Shown piece by piece: positions 27,430 to 37,456 of a DNA stretch of 64,000 nt. A program made the position numbers and the translations under genes. Source of the DNA: Lachnospiraceae bacterium (GTDB taxonomy: Bacteria > Bacillota > Clostridia > Lachnospirales > Lachnospiraceae); NCBI GenBank assembly GCA_022774705.1, contig JALFLM010000129.1:22628-86627 (forward strand), written 5' to 3'. The first letter of the stretch is position 1. Each line of letters starts with the position of its first letter. Under the pieces are notes generated by a model, which saw nothing but the letters and a program-made list of their open reading frames with translations, searched no databases and was not told where the DNA came from.

Positions 27430-28203
27430 TTACTGGAGGAGGTTTTCCAGGAGATCGGCGATGCGGAGGCGGAGGGTGATGCCCTGGGTGAGGGTGCTGT
27501 AGTCTTCTTCGGTGAGGGTTTGCTGCAGTTTGGTTTGGGCTTCTTCGGGAAACGTGGCGGTGGTTTCGTCGGTGAAACAGAGAGAGGGATAGAGGACACA
27601 CCACCAGTTGTGTCCCTGGCCGTTTCCCAGTGTTACCAGCAGGGTGCGATAACTTCCCGGGGGGAAGGTGAGGTTTCCGTATGTCCGTGTGGGGAAGATA
27701 CTTTTTGTGAAGCGGACAGTGCAGCCGGAATCGGAGGCGGATGCCGGTTGGGTTTGTACAGGAACATTTGCTGCCTGTTTACTTTGAATCAGTTCTTTTA
27801 GAATCCGGTTGGATTGTTCCTGGATGAAATCAAGATGTTCCTGAATCCATTCTGCAGCGGTATAGACACTTTCACAGTTTGAAAGGTATGGTTTCAGCAC
27901 TTCGCACAGACGGGATTTGAAGACCAGTTTCAGTTCCTGATCTTCTTCGCTGTCGCTGTTGGCTACAACCCGGAGGCGCAGGACGGAATCCGAGATGGAA
28001 TCTGCCCGGGCATAGACGGCATTGGCCTGAATCAGGGCAGTGTGAGCCAGAAGCATAAGTAAAAACAGGGTAAACAGCGCAGCTGTTTTGAGAGAAACGG
28101 GGAAATGTTCTTTATGGATTATTTTTCTGAATTTATTTTTAATTCCGGTTTTAAGTGTTTCAATATATTTGATTTTGGCTGCCTGATTTCTATAATAAAA
28201 CAT
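27430..28203 (-). CDS. spoIIR: Stage II sporulation protein R (SpoIIR)
   Basis: SpoIIR is made in the forespore and secreted to activate SpoIIGA, which processes pro-sigma-E in the mother cell. The 257-residue protein has a transmembrane/signal segment at about 42-62 (AALFTLFLLMLLAHTALI). The family motifs follow: VLRLRVVANSDSEEDQELKL, FPTRTYGNLTFPPGSYRTLLVTLGNGQGHNWWCVLYPSLCF. The N-terminus before the membrane segment is longer and more basic than in Bacillus. An AAAGGAGGATATTCC site supports the start. No sigma-F-type promoter was confidently seen. It converges with the GntR gene. Its presence is the best evidence that the organism belongs to a sporulating lineage. Confidence 0.93.
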   Translation of the reverse strand: MFYYRNQAAKIKYIETLKTGIKNKFRKIIHKEHFPVSLKTAALFTLFLLMLLAHTALIQANAVYARADSISDSVLRLRVVANSDSEEDQELKLVFKSRLCEVLKPYLSNCESVYTAAEWIQEHLDFIQEQSNRILKELIQSKQAANVPVQTQPASASDSGCTVRFTKSIFPTRTYGNLTFPPGSYRTLLVTLGNGQGHNWWCVLYPSLCFTDETTATFPEEAQTKLQQTLTEEDYSTLTQGITLRLRIADLLENLLQ

Positions 28204-28394
28204 GGAATATCCTCCTTTTGCGGTTCATTGCTGTCTGCGATTCCTTATTGATTGCAGCTGTTTCCGATTTATAATCAGATTATTGACCGGAAATCCGGAA
28301 TTTAATCCGGGTCAGGTCCGGAAATACTGCGCAAACATAAATTTCCCGCTCCGCATACGGTCTGCTTTTTTATTGGCAGATCAGGCGGCATTGC

Positions 28395-28477
28395 AAAAAC
28401 CAGCAGGGCGCCCATGAGGCAAGTCCTGACAGCGGCATTTTCAGCCGCAGAAGGACTTCGTCTCATGGACGCCCTGC
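28395..28477 (-). terminator. Long nested hairpin terminator after femX
   Basis: Three stems nest: GCAGGGCG 28403-28410 plus CCATGAG with CTCATGG and CGCCCTGC (28462-28477); AGTCCT with AGGACT; and GCGGC with GCCGC. Read on the minus strand it ends in GGTTTTTGC, so it can terminate the alr-femX transcript before spoIIR. The rest of the 374-bp gap between spoIIR and femX contains no supportable gene. Confidence 0.7.
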
Positions 28478-28577
28478 GTCCGTTTGGATATTAATTGTCC
28501 GGATAATAATCGTCTGAACGTCAATCGTCCTATTATTAATTGTTCACATACAGCCTGCCTCAAAAGCAGACCGCCTG

Positions 28578-29639
28578 TTAATTCTTCTTTTTAAGATTAC
28601 GGATCTTTTTCAGAACCTTTTTGGCCATGGGCATTGCGTTTTCAATAAAGCGGTATGCCAGCGGGCGGAATACATAGCGGTATTCGCCGACGAATTCGGT
28701 GAATTCTGCGTTGAAACCGCTCTTGAAACGGTACAGTCCGTAAAGATGATTATCTTCACTTTTGTCACCGGAGATGCCGCGGAAGTCGTAGATACGGCAT
28801 TTTTCTTCTACAGCCCAGCGGATCATCTCCCATTGAAGCAGATAGTTGGGCATCAGGTTGCGGTGGCTGTTGGAGGAGGCACCGTACATGTACCATACCT
28901 TGTCGTATACATGACAGGCGATTGTTCCGGCGATGGGTTCACCTTCTGCACTGTAAGCCATGTACAGACGGCACATGTCGCCCAGGTTGTCCAGCATGTC
29001 GGCAAAGTACTGTTCGGGACGAATCATGAACTGGTCTCTGGCGCCGGTTTCCACCATGATTTTGTAGAAGTCGGGCACAGCTTCCTTGCCGCAGATCTTA
29101 ACGGTAACGCCTTTTTTTCTGGCCAGACGAATGTTGTAGCGGGTCTTGGGCTTAAACATGGCCAGGACTTCGTCTTCGCTCTTGCCTTCGATGTGCAGCA
29201 TCATTACGTACTGGGGCTGGATATTTTCAAAATTGAGGGCCTTGGGAGCCAGAATGAATCCCAGATCTTCCATATGTTTCATAAATGTGGTCTCTGCAAA
29301 TGTAACGTCGGGATCCAGTTTCAGTACGTAGGAGCGGAACTGTTTTGCCAGATCCTTTGCACCTTTTAAGAGCTCGCTGAGTACTTCTTTGTCATTAATG
29401 TCACATACAGGGCCGCGGGCTGCATACATCAGCGTGTAGGGGGTAGCGGGGATTTTGCGGATCAGTACGGACATGGCACCGCGGATGCTGCCGTCATCAT
29501 TTCTTACAAGGATAGCACGGAAAGTCCAGAAAGGCTTCTGTTTGCTCCATGCATAAGTCTGGAGCAGCTCTCCTTTGGGATGATGTGTTACAAATTCTTC
29601 AAACTCCTCGTGATTTTCGGGACCTATAATTTCGTACAT
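28578..29639 (-). CDS. FemABX-family peptidoglycan branching enzyme
   Basis: These enzymes add amino acids from aminoacyl-tRNA to the side chain of lipid II, building the interpeptide branch. The 353-residue protein consists of two GNAT-like domains: residues 1-150 (LQTYAWSKQKPFWTFRAILVRN, LMYAARGPVCD) and 150-330 (KTRYNIRLARKKGVTVKI, then AIACHVYDKVWYMYGASSNSHRNLMPNYLLQWEMIRWA and YDFRGISG). The GASSNSHRNLMPN block is the family hallmark. The long helical arm of FemA seems short, as in FemX-type. An AAAGGAG site precedes the ATG. It lies 25 nt after the alanine-racemase-like gene on the same strand, so the two probably form one transcript. The amino acid added is not predictable. Confidence 0.9.
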   Translation of the reverse strand: MYEIIGPENHEEFEEFVTHHPKGELLQTYAWSKQKPFWTFRAILVRNDDGSIRGAMSVLIRKIPATPYTLMYAARGPVCDINDKEVLSELLKGAKDLAKQFRSYVLKLDPDVTFAETTFMKHMEDLGFILAPKALNFENIQPQYVMMLHIEGKSEDEVLAMFKPKTRYNIRLARKKGVTVKICGKEAVPDFYKIMVETGARDQFMIRPEQYFADMLDNLGDMCRLYMAYSAEGEPIAGTIACHVYDKVWYMYGASSNSHRNLMPNYLLQWEMIRWAVEEKCRIYDFRGISGDKSEDNHLYGLYRFKSGFNAEFTEFVGEYRYVFRPLAYRFIENAMPMAKKVLKKIRNLKKKN

Positions 29640-29664
29640 AATATAATTACTCCTTTATAACGTC

Positions 29665-30801
29665 TTACAATGATTCCACTTCTTTGGGAATAGAAGGATG
29701 TACAAACAGGGGGTTGACATTGAACTGAACAATGTCACCTTCGGCAAAGGGGGTGTCTGTCAGATCAATCATGACGTGAGCCACACCGCTGCGTCCCACG
29801 TAGGGAACACGGGCTTTTTTGCCGTTATGTGCAGAGGTTACCAGAACGGTTTTCCGGTAACGGTTTTTCAGCAGTTTTACAGCGATCAGGTGAACGATGC
29901 CGTGCATCAGCGGTTCGGGGTTATCCGCATAGCCCAGCATAATTCCGTCGCCGTGGCCGGCGCGTACCAGCCCCAGGCGGGAATCACGTTTTAAAACCGC
30001 GCAGGCCTGATAACCTGCGGTGCTGCCTTTGGGAAGCTCGGCGGTCAGGCAGATGGGTGCTTCCAGCCAGACAGAATTCTTCAGGCGGGAACCGCCGCGG
30101 GCGCATTTACCCAGAATAGCGGAACCGCATCTGACTGCATCCAGTCCCAGATTACCGAGAGACATGGTGGCTGCGGAATTGCAGATGTGGCGGATGCCGG
30201 GATCGATCCCCTGCTTTTTCAGAGCTTCTGTGGCTGAGAGAAGGCGGTCCAGCTGTCTGCGGGCTTCCTTTTCATATCCTGCGGGCTTTCCGTTCAGATG
30301 GCTGTAGCAGCCTTCGATCTTCAGAAAAGCGGGCAGCGCTGACAGATCGGGAATTCGGTTCCAGAGGAAGCCGTAACGGCCCATGCCTGTTTCGATGGCC
30401 AGATGAACCCGGGGCGCCAGCCCGGTTTCTTCTGAAAGCTCCTTTAAAAGGACTGCCTGCTTCATGCTTCCCAGCATGAAAATAATATCATTCTGCAGAA
30501 GTTCTGCGGCCTCCTCCTTATCCAGTGAAGGAGACATAAGCAGGATGTCCTCTTTGCAGCCGAAACGCCGCAGCGCAAGTGCCTCATTGGCATTGGTTAC
30601 GGCAAAAAAATCAATATGGAGATTCTTCAGAATATTATACTCCCGTTCCAGGCCCATGCCGTAGCCGTTTTCCTTGACGACGGCGATCAGGCGGGCTTTC
30701 CCGATGGTTCCGCGGATAACCTGCACATTGTGTGCAATGGCGGAGGCATCGATCTTCATAACGGTCTGTTTCTGAAAAATAAGATTTCCATCAGAGTTCA
30801 T
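29665..30801 (-). CDS. Divergent alanine racemase-like PLP enzyme
   Basis: Length 378. The N-terminal TIM-barrel motif AVVKENGYGMG holds the PLP lysine, VHLAIETGMGRYGF the expected barrel strand, and ICNSAATMS and VRCGSAILG follow the family. The C-terminal domain has GYQACAVL with the catalytic-Tyr position, but the usual GYADG is GHGDG and the RVCMDQ segment reads RSGVAH. The normal last segment (strands ending in RVPR) is missing; the protein ends instead with NPLFVHPSIPKEVESL. It may therefore be an alanine or other amino-acid racemase with altered specificity. It is expressed with femX, and ddl is divergent next to it, placing it in wall-precursor metabolism. A weak site (TCAGGATA) precedes the ATG. 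Confidence 0.8.
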   Translation of the reverse strand: MNSDGNLIFQKQTVMKIDASAIAHNVQVIRGTIGKARLIAVVKENGYGMGLEREYNILKNLHIDFFAVTNANEALALRRFGCKEDILLMSPSLDKEEAAELLQNDIIFMLGSMKQAVLLKELSEETGLAPRVHLAIETGMGRYGFLWNRIPDLSALPAFLKIEGCYSHLNGKPAGYEKEARRQLDRLLSATEALKKQGIDPGIRHICNSAATMSLGNLGLDAVRCGSAILGKCARGGSRLKNSVWLEAPICLTAELPKGSTAGYQACAVLKRDSRLGLVRAGHGDGIMLGYADNPEPLMHGIVHLIAVKLLKNRYRKTVLVTSAHNGKKARVPYVGRSGVAHVMIDLTDTPFAEGDIVQFNVNPLFVHPSIPKEVESL

Positions 30802-30858
30802 GTATCGTATCCTGACTTTCTTATGTTTATAAATGATAAAATAGTAGTTTGCCCTTTG

Positions 30859-30887
30859 ATTATATAGGCTCTTTTCTACTTTTGCAA
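30859..30887 (-). promoter_or_regulatory. Sigma-A promoter for alr-like-femX
   Basis: On the minus strand TTGCAA (30887-30882) and TATAAT (30864-30859) are 17 bp apart. Transcription would start near 30852, about 50 nt before the ATG. Confidence 0.75.
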
Positions 30888-30971
30888 GGTTTTGGGCGCT
30901 TCTTTTTCAGTTTACGGACATACTCCGGCATCTCCGGGGCACTTAATGAAAGGTTTGGGACATAATAGTGC

Positions 30972-31000
30972 TTGAATTCTGAGGGGATTCTGTGTAAAAT
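30972..31000 (+). promoter_or_regulatory. Sigma-A promoter for ddl
   Basis: TTGAAT (30972-30977) and TAAAAT (30995-31000) are 17 bp apart. It points away from the alr-like promoter about 85 bp to the left, so the two wall genes are transcribed divergently. Confidence 0.65.
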
Positions 31001-31068
31001 GAGGTAACAGTTCAGCAGGGGCTGAACTTTTCTGAATGAGACAGATTTTATTAAGGAGGATTTTACAG

Positions 31069-32124
31069 ATGGCTAAGACATGTGTTGCCGTAATTTTCGG
31101 TGGATGTTCTTCGGAACATGAGGTTTCCTGTGTTTCCGTACAGACAATCATCCGTGCAATGAATAGAGATAAATATGATATTGTTATGATTGGTATTACG
31201 AAAGAAGGGCAGTGGCTGAAAGCGGATTCCGTGGAGGATATCACTTCCGGTGCCTGGTACAGCAGTAAGGTGAAAGCGATGATTCTGCCTGACAGAGGCA
31301 TTCACGGAATTATGCTTCAGAAGGAGGGAGAGATGCCTTCTTTTGTAAGAATCGATGTGGCATTTCCCGTGCTTCACGGACTGAACGGGGAGGATGGTAC
31401 GATCCAGGGACTGTTTGAGCTGGCAGGTATTCCCTATGTGGGCTGCGGTGTTCTGGCCAGTGCCGCTTCCATGGATAAGTTTTATACCAAGATCATTGCA
31501 GCAACAACAGGTGTGCGTCAGGCTGCCTGGACTCCGGTGCTGGGTGAGGAACTGACAGCTGATGCGGAGTCTGTTCTTGACAGGGTGGAATCAGAGCGTA
31601 CTTATCCGGTATTTGTGAAACCCTCCCGCGCCGGTTCTTCACAGGGTGTTTCCAAAGCTCATGACAGAAAAGAACTGAAGGATGCGCTTTTACTGGCGGC
31701 AGAGCATGACCGCAAGATTCTGGTAGAGGAAACGATTAAAGGCCGTGAGATCGAATGTGCCGTACTGGGAGCTTATGATCCCAAAGCCAGCGGCGTCGGC
31801 GAGATCGTGGCAGGCGATGTATTCTACAGCTATGATGCCAAGTACAGCAATCCGGAGTCGAAGACGGTGATCGACCCCGAGATGGCTGCAGAAACAGTGG
31901 AAGCTGTCCGCAGCTATGCTGTTGCCATTTTCAAGGCGCTGGACTGCTTCGGTCTGTCCAGAGTTGATTTCTTCGTATGTGAAGATGGAACCGTTGTATT
32001 TAATGAGATCAATACCCTGCCCGGTTTTACTGCCATCAGCATGTATCCCATGCTCTGGGGCGCAAGAGGCCTTGAAAAGGAAGAACTGGTGGACCGTCTG
32101 ATCGCCATGGCAGCAGAACGTTAG
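31069..32124 (+). CDS. ddl: D-alanine--D-alanine ligase
   Basis: Ddl joins two D-alanines using ATP for the peptidoglycan pentapeptide. The start at 31069 follows an AAGGAGG site; an upstream in-frame ATG at 31036 has none. 351 residues, ATP-grasp fold. Motifs: FGGCSSEHEVS, FPVLHGLNGEDGTIQG, VFVKPSRAGSSQGVSK, the omega-loop SYDAKYSNPES with the Tyr typical of D-Ala-D-Ala (not D-Ala-D-lactate) ligases, and FNEINTLPGFTAISMYP. It is followed 17 nt later by the DUF1934 gene, probably in the same transcript. Confidence 0.96.
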   Translation: MAKTCVAVIFGGCSSEHEVSCVSVQTIIRAMNRDKYDIVMIGITKEGQWLKADSVEDITSGAWYSSKVKAMILPDRGIHGIMLQKEGEMPSFVRIDVAFPVLHGLNGEDGTIQGLFELAGIPYVGCGVLASAASMDKFYTKIIAATTGVRQAAWTPVLGEELTADAESVLDRVESERTYPVFVKPSRAGSSQGVSKAHDRKELKDALLLAAEHDRKILVEETIKGREIECAVLGAYDPKASGVGEIVAGDVFYSYDAKYSNPESKTVIDPEMAAETVEAVRSYAVAIFKALDCFGLSRVDFFVCEDGTVVFNEINTLPGFTAISMYPMLWGARGLEKEELVDRLIAMAAER

Positions 32125-32141
32125 GATGATGTGAGAGACAG

Positions 32142-32576
32142 ATGAAGAAAGAAGTATTACTGACCATAAAAGGCAGACATAAGGAAAGGGGATCCGACTG
32201 GGAAGGCCTGGAGGTGATAACCACCGGCACTCTTTATGAAAAAAACAATTCTCTGTATCTGATCTATGATGAGGTGATGGGAGAGGATGAGGCGGATGTG
32301 AGTCACAGCCGGATCAAAATCCAGCAGGATCCGCTGACGGTGACAATGACAAAAAGCGGCGCGGTTGTAAGTGTCATGTCATTTTCAGAAAATTCCAGAG
32401 AAAAGTCCAGTTATGAGACACCTTTCGGAAGCTTTACCCTCGAGATCGATACAAGGGAACTCCTTTTTGAAAACCGGGAAGATTATCTCCGGCTGCAGAT
32501 CAGGTATCAGCTTGAGATGAATTACGAATATTTTTCCGAGAGTGATATCAGTATTGAAGCAAAGCCCTGTATGTAG
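32142..32576 (+). CDS. DUF1934 (YwiB-like) small beta-barrel protein
   Basis: A 144-residue protein in which strands alternate with turns throughout (VLLTIKGRH, ITTGTLYEKNNSLYLIYDE, IKIQQDPLTVTMTKSG, FTLEIDTRELLF, LRLQIRYQLEM). Length, the YETPFGS segment and the final YQLEMNYEYFSESDISI match the DUF1934/YwiB family of lipocalin-like barrels, whose function is not known. A GTGAGAGACAG region before the ATG is a weak site, consistent with coupling to ddl. Confidence 0.8.
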   Translation: MKKEVLLTIKGRHKERGSDWEGLEVITTGTLYEKNNSLYLIYDEVMGEDEADVSHSRIKIQQDPLTVTMTKSGAVVSVMSFSENSREKSSYETPFGSFTLEIDTRELLFENREDYLRLQIRYQLEMNYEYFSESDISIEAKPCM

Positions 32577-32643
32577 AAACCGCACTTTAGGTGCAGATAT
32601 GCCCGGCTCTGAACAATACCGGCTCTGAACAATAACAGAAACA

Positions 32644-32678
32644 CAAAACCCGCAGCAAAGAATCGCCTGCGGGTTTTG
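32644..32678. terminator. Bidirectional terminator between DUF1934 and the minus-strand gene
   Basis: CAAAACCCGCAG (32644-32655) pairs perfectly with CTGCGGGTTTTG (32667-32678) around an 11-nt loop. It is A/T-rich on the outside of both arms. Confidence 0.85.
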
Positions 32679-32686
32679 ATATTGTA

Positions 32687-33139
32687 TTAGTTATTGCTGC
32701 CAGCTTTTTTAAATCTGTCCAGAAACTTTTTCTTCTTCGGCGGAGCCAGAAGAGCACCGCGGACAGGTTTTGCTTTTGTAATGTAGATACCGCTGACGGT
32801 AGCTTTCAGTTCTGTCTTTAAAGGAAGCAGATCGAAAATCGCATCATCACACATCATGGTCATAACCCTGGGTCCGACTTTGACCTTTACGACGGGTATC
32901 TTGGAACGCTTCAGGTACCAGGGGGTCTGTTCAAGAACCTGTTTGGGAAGGCTGGTCGCATCTTTGATCTTCATACGTTTCTTGTCCACGACCATCAGAC
33001 TTACTGTCTGAGCCATGGAATCCATAAGAGCCTGCTGTTCTGCCTGTTTCTTTTCCAGTTTTTTTCCTGTAAAATATAAAACGGTCAGAATTACGGCCAT
33101 AACAACCAGAATCACAATCAGGACAATCCAGAAGTTCAT
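32687..33139 (-). CDS. Membrane-anchored protein of unknown function
   Basis: A 150-residue protein with a single N-terminal transmembrane helix (about 3-26, FWIVLIVILVVMAVILTVLYF), a Lys/Glu/Gln-rich linker, and a soluble domain (SLMVVDKKRMKIKDATSLPKQVLEQTPWYLKRSKIPVVKVKVGPRVMTMMCDD). It ends in a very basic tail (PPKKKKFLDRFKK). The soluble part is predicted on the cytoplasmic side because the helix has no positive residues before it and Lys after it. I do not recognise a named family, though the arrangement is common in Lachnospiraceae. A strong AAAGGAGG site and a clean promoter support it. Confidence 0.75.
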   Translation of the reverse strand: MNFWIVLIVILVVMAVILTVLYFTGKKLEKKQAEQQALMDSMAQTVSLMVVDKKRMKIKDATSLPKQVLEQTPWYLKRSKIPVVKVKVGPRVMTMMCDDAIFDLLPLKTELKATVSGIYITKAKPVRGALLAPPKKKKFLDRFKKAGSNN

Positions 33140-33178
33140 AGAGAATATCCTCCTTTATATAATCACATATATTTTTAT

Positions 33179-33207
33179 ATTATAACATTTACAGACAAAC
33201 CTTGCAA
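33179..33207 (-). promoter_or_regulatory. Sigma-A promoter for the minus-strand membrane protein
   Basis: On the minus strand TTGCAA (33207-33202) and TATAAT (33184-33179) are 17 bp apart, about 35 nt from the start codon after a short leader. Confidence 0.75.
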
Positions 33208-33248
33208 TAAGAACAGAGTTAAAAATGCAAAAAACATGAAAAAACCGG

Positions 33249-33277
33249 TTGACATAATATTCTGCGGATGTTATAGT
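33249..33277 (+). promoter_or_regulatory. Sigma-A promoter for rpoB-rpoC
   Basis: TTGACA (33249-33254) and TATAGT (33272-33277) are 17 bp apart: a consensus -35 with a good -10. It gives rpoBC an own promoter, since the usual rplJ-rplL genes are not upstream in this window. Confidence 0.8.
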
Positions 33278-33338
33278 GTAAGATGCATTATTGAAAATGG
33301 TAGAATGCCCTTTTGGGGGCTTTTACTTATAGAAGTTC

Positions 33339-33369
33339 ATTCTCCGATACTCCGAAGGAGTTCGGGAAT
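33339..33369 (+). promoter_or_regulatory. Hairpin in the rpoB leader
   Basis: ATTC-CCGA-ACTCC pairs with GGAGT-TCGG-GAAT around a GAA loop, with one-base bulges. It lies in the ~165-nt leader of rpoB. A short GCCC-TTTTGG-GGGC hairpin followed by TTTTA lies before it. Either could regulate translation or elongation; neither matches a riboswitch that I recognise. Confidence 0.4.
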
Positions 33370-33447
33370 ACTGAATTCAGGTATCCGTAGTGCGGGCACC
33401 CGGATTGTCCGCATGAGTGTTTAGTTTAAATTAGGGGTGAAAGATCA

Positions 33448-36400
33448 ATGGAGAAAAACAGAATACGACCGGTTCCTGCCGGTAAAAGCATTCGAATGAG
33501 TTATTCCAGAAAAAAAGAAGTCATTGAGATGCCGAATCTGATTGAAATTCAGCGTAATTCCTATCAGTGGTTTCTCACCGAAGGACTGAAGGAAGTTCTG
33601 GATGATATCTCACCCATTTCGGATTTCAGCGGCAACATGAATCTGGAATTTGTAGATTTCGTTCTTCGTACCGACAATATCAAGTACAGTATCGAAGAAT
33701 GCAAGGAAAGAGATGCAACCTATGCAGCTCCTTTATGGGTAACCGTAAGGCTGAAGTCCACTACGGAAGAAGGAGAAATCAAAGAACATACTCATGAAGT
33801 CTATATGGGTGAACTCCCGCTTATGACCGATACGGGATCTTTTGTTATCAACGGTGCTGAGCGTGTTATCGTCAGCCAGCTGGTTCGTTCTCCGGGCATC
33901 TACTACGGTATGACCCATGATAAGCTGGGAAGTAATGAGCTGTACTCCTGTACTGTAATCCCCAACAGAGGTGCATGGCTGGAATATGAAACCGATGTCA
34001 ATGATGTGTTCTATGTACGTGTGGACAGAACAAGGAAGGTTCCCGTAACTGTTCTGATCCGTTCCCTGCTGGGTGAAGGACATGCAAGCGATGAGGATAT
34101 TTACGAATTATTCGGCCATGAATTAAAGATCGAAAAGAGTATCGAAAAAGAACCCAAACGAGTGGATGAACACGGCAATGACATCCGCGATTACAAGAGT
34201 GGTATTCTGGAACTGTACAAGAAGATCCGTCCCGGTGAACCGCCTTACGTGGAGAATGCTGCCAGCCTGATCGAGGGCATGTTCTTCGATTCCAGAAGAT
34301 ACGATCTGGCCAAAGTGGGCCGTTATAAATTCAATAAAAAGCTGCATCTGAAGAACCGGATCACAGGACATGTTCTGGCTGAGGATGTGGTATCTCCCGT
34401 AACCGGTGAGATTATTGCGGAGGCAGGAACCTGTGTAACAAAGGACATGGCAGCTGAGATTCAGAACAACGCTGTTCCCTACGTTATGATTCAGGCGAGA
34501 ACCTCCAGCGAGGAGAAGGCTGTCAAGGTTCTGTCCAATCTGATGGTTGACCTGAAGCAGTTTGTATCCTGCGAACCCCGTGAACTGGGCATCACAGAAG
34601 ATGTATTCTGGCCTGTTCTGAAAGAACTGCTGGACGAGTATTCTTCTTCTGAAGAAGAACTGTTTGCAGCAATCCGCAGAAGTGTTCATGAGCTGATTCC
34701 GAAGCATATTACGAGAGACGATATTTTTGCCTCTATTAATTATAATATTCATCTGCAGTACGGTATCGGCAATACTGACGATATCGATCACCTGGGCAAC
34801 AGAAGAATTCGTGCGGTGGGCGAGCTGCTCCAGAATCAGTACCGGATCGGTTTGTCCAGAATGGAACGTGTGGTAAGAGACCGTATGACCACACAGGACA
34901 GTGATTCCATTACGCCTCAGAATCTGATCAATATCAAGCCTGTTACGGCAGCGGTTAAGGAATTCTTCGGAAGTTCCCAGCTGTCACAGTTCATGGATCA
35001 GAACAACCCGCTGTCAGAGCTGACTCACAAGAGACGTCTGTCAGCCCTTGGTCCCGGTGGTCTGTCCCGTGACCGTGCAGGTTTCGAGGTCCGCGACGTA
35101 CATTACTCCCACTACGGACGTATGTGCCCCATTGAGACCCCGGAAGGTCCCAACATCGGTCTGATCAACTCACTGGCTACCTATGCCCGTCTGAATGAAT
35201 ACGGATTTATCGAGGCTCCCTACCGTGTGGTTGACCATCAGGAAGATCCCGAGAATCCGAGAGTAACGGATCAGGTTGTCTATATGACGGCGGATGAGGA
35301 AGATAACTATATTGTAGCGCAGGCGAATGAAGAACTGGATGAGAACGGCCATTTTGTACGTCAGAATGTGTCCGGCCGTTTCAGAGAAGAGACAGCCGAG
35401 TTCGACAGAAGAAAAGTCGATCTGATGGACGTATCTCCCAAGATGGTATTCTCCGTTGCGACAGCCATGATTCCTTTCCTGGAACACGATGATGCAAACC
35501 GTGCTCTGATGGGATCCAACATGCAGCGTCAGGCGGTACCTCTTCTGACAACAGAAGCTCCTGTTGTAGGTACCGGTATGGAAGCCAAGGCTGCCGTTGA
35601 CTCCGGTGTATGTGTAGTTGCGAAACATGCAGGTACGGTTGAGCGTGCTACTTCCAATGAGATCGTAGTCCGCACCGAAAGCGGTGAGAAGGATGTATAC
35701 CATCTGACCAAGTTCAAGAGAAGCAATCAGTCCAACTGCTATAACCAGAAGCCCATCGTGTTTAAGGGTGACAAGGTTGAGATGGGTGAGGTGATTGCGG
35801 ACGGTCCCTCCACATGCAATGGTGAGATCGCTCTGGGCAAGAACCCTCTGATCGGTTTCATGACCTGGGAAGGCTACAACTACGAGGATGCTGTACTGTT
35901 AAGCGAGCGTCTTGTAAAGGATGACGTATATACATCTGTTCATATTGAAGAATATGAAGCAGTTGCAAGAGATACAAAGCTGGGACCGGAAGAAATCACC
36001 CGTGATGTTCCAGGTATCGGCGAAGATGCACTGAAGGATCTGGACGAGCGCGGTGTGATCCGCATCGGTGCAGAGGTACGTGCAGGAGATATTCTGGTCG
36101 GTAAGGTTACACCGAAGGGTGAGACGGAACTGACTGCAGAAGAAAGACTGCTGCGTGCCATCTTTGGTGAAAAAGCAAGAGAAGTAAGAGATACTTCCCT
36201 GAAGGTTCCTCACGGTGCCTACGGTATCGTTGTGGACGCAAAGGTATTCAGCAGAGAGAACAATGATGAACTGAATCCCGGTGTGAATCAGTCTGTTCGT
36301 ATTTATATCGCACAGAAGAGAAAGATTTCCGTCGGTGATAAGATGGCCGGCCGTCACGGTAACAAGGGTGTCGTTTCCAGAGTGCTTCCGGAAGAAGATA

Positions 36401-37371
36401 TGCCTTTCCTGCCCAACGGACGTCCTCTGGACATCGTCCTGAACCCTCTGGGTGTGCCTTCACGTATGAACATCGGACAGATTCTGGAGATTCATTTAAG
36501 TCTGGCATCAAGGATCCTGGGCTTCAATGTGGCAACTCCCGTATTTGACGGTGCAAACGAAATTGATATTCAGGATACTCTGGAACTTGCCAACGATTAT
36601 GCCAATATGGAATGGGAAGATTTCCAGGAGAAATACAATGATACATTACTCCCTGAAGTGATGCAGTATCTGGGCGATCATCTGGAACACAGAGCGCTGT
36701 GGAAGGGTGTTCCGATTTCCAGAGACGGTAAGGTACAGCTCCGTGACGGCCGTACCGGCGAAGAATTCGACAGCCCGGTTACAATCGGACACATGCATTA
36801 CCTGAAACTGCATCATCTGGTAGATGATAAGATCCATGCGCGTTCTACAGGTCCTTACTCACTGGTAACACAGCAGCCTCTGGGCGGTAAAGCTCAGTTC
36901 GGCGGTCAGCGTTTCGGTGAAATGGAAGTATGGGCACTGGAAGCATATGGCGCAGCATATACCCTGCAGGAAATCCTTACCGTCAAGTCTGATGACGTTG
37001 TAGGACGTGTGAAGACTTACGAAGCGATCATCAAGGGCGAGAATATTCCGGAACCCGGTGTTCCCGAATCATTCAAGGTTCTGCTGAAGGAGATGCAGTC
37101 CCTGTGTCTCGATATGAAGCTTCTGCGTGAGGACGGTACTGAAGTTGAAATCAAGGAAAGCGTTGATTATACTCCGAATCCGGGCAGCATGAAGATGCTG
37201 GAGGAAAGCGATTCCTCCTACCGCGAATCAAAAGAGGATTTCCACGCGAAGGGATATCAGGTAGGCACCAGCAACGAAGAAGGTGAATTCATTGCGGAAG
37301 AACCTGATGAAGAATTCAATTTTGAAGAGATGTCTTTCGAAGACGAAGATGATTTCGGCGACGATAAATAA
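33448..37371 (+). CDS. rpoB: RNA polymerase subunit beta
   Basis: The beta subunit of bacterial RNA polymerase, 1307 residues, with all conserved regions in order. The rifampicin cluster (about 506-535) reads [13 protein letters not shown], then [48 protein letters not shown]: the Asp, His and Ser commonly mutated to resistance are wild type. [13 protein letters not shown] and [23 protein letters not shown] near the C-terminus are intact. The acidic tail ([20 protein letters not shown]) is longer than in E. coli and typical of Clostridia. A GGGGTGAAAGATCA site precedes the ATG. It is followed 85 bp later by rpoC. Confidence 0.98.
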   Translation: MEKNRIRPVPAGKSIRMSYSRKKEVIEMPNLIEIQRNSYQWFLTEGLKEVLDDISPISDFSGNMNLEFVDFVLRTDNIKYSIEECKERDATYAAPLWVTVRLKSTTEEGEIKEHTHEVYMGELPLMTDTGSFVINGAERVIVSQLVRSPGIYYGMTHDKLGSNELYSCTVIPNRGAWLEYETDVNDVFYVRVDRTRKVPVTVLIRSLLGEGHASDEDIYELFGHELKIEKSIEKEPKRVDEHGNDIRDYKSGILELYKKIRPGEPPYVENAASLIEGMFFDSRRYDLAKVGRYKFNKKLHLKNRITGHVLAEDVVSPVTGEIIAEAGTCVTKDMAAEIQNNAVPYVMIQARTSSEEKAVKVLSNLMVDLKQFVSCEPRELGITEDVFWPVLKELLDEYSSSEEELFAAIRRSVHELIPKHITRDDIFASINYNIHLQYGIGNTDDIDHLGNRRIRAVGELLQNQYRIGLSRMERVVRDRMTTQDSDSITPQNLINIKPVTAAVKEFFGSSQLSQFMDQNNPLSELTHKRRLSALGPGGLSRDRAGFEVRDVHYSHYGRMCPIETPEGPNIGLINSLATYARLNEYGFIEAPYRVVDHQEDPENPRVTDQVVYMTADEEDNYIVAQANEELDENGHFVRQNVSGRFREETAEFDRRKVDLMDVSPKMVFSVATAMIPFLEHDDANRALMGSNMQRQAVPLLTTEAPVVGTGMEAKAAVDSGVCVVAKHAGTVERATSNEIVVRTESGEKDVYHLTKFKRSNQSNCYNQKPIVFKGDKVEMGEVIADGPSTCNGEIALGKNPLIGFMTWEGYNYEDAVLLSERLVKDDVYTSVHIEEYEAVARDTKLGPEEITRDVPGIGEDALKDLDERGVIRIGAEVRAGDILVGKVTPKGETELTAEERLLRAIFGEKAREVRDTSLKVPHGAYGIVVDAKVFSRENNDELNPGVNQSVRIYIAQKRKISVGDKMAGRHGNKGVVSRVLPEEDMPFLPNGRPLDIVLNPLGVPSRMNIGQILEIHLSLASRILGFNVATPVFDGANEIDIQDTLELANDYANMEWEDFQEKYNDTLLPEVMQYLGDHLEHRALWKGVPISRDGKVQLRDGRTGEEFDSPVTIGHMHYLKLHHLVDDKIHARSTGPYSLVTQQPLGGKAQFGGQRFGEMEVWALEAYGAAYTLQEILTVKSDDVVGRVKTYEAIIKGENIPEPGVPESFKVLLKEMQSLCLDMKLLREDGTEVEIKESVDYTPNPGSMKMLEESDSSYRESKEDFHAKGYQVGTSNEEGEFIAEEPDEEFNFEEMSFEDEDDFGDDK

Positions 37372-37456
37372 TTACGTTAGTGATAGATATTGATGGAGGA
37401 ACCGGGAACCGCATGCGTCAGGATGCTGTTCCCGGCAATAGAAGGGAGTGCCGCTC

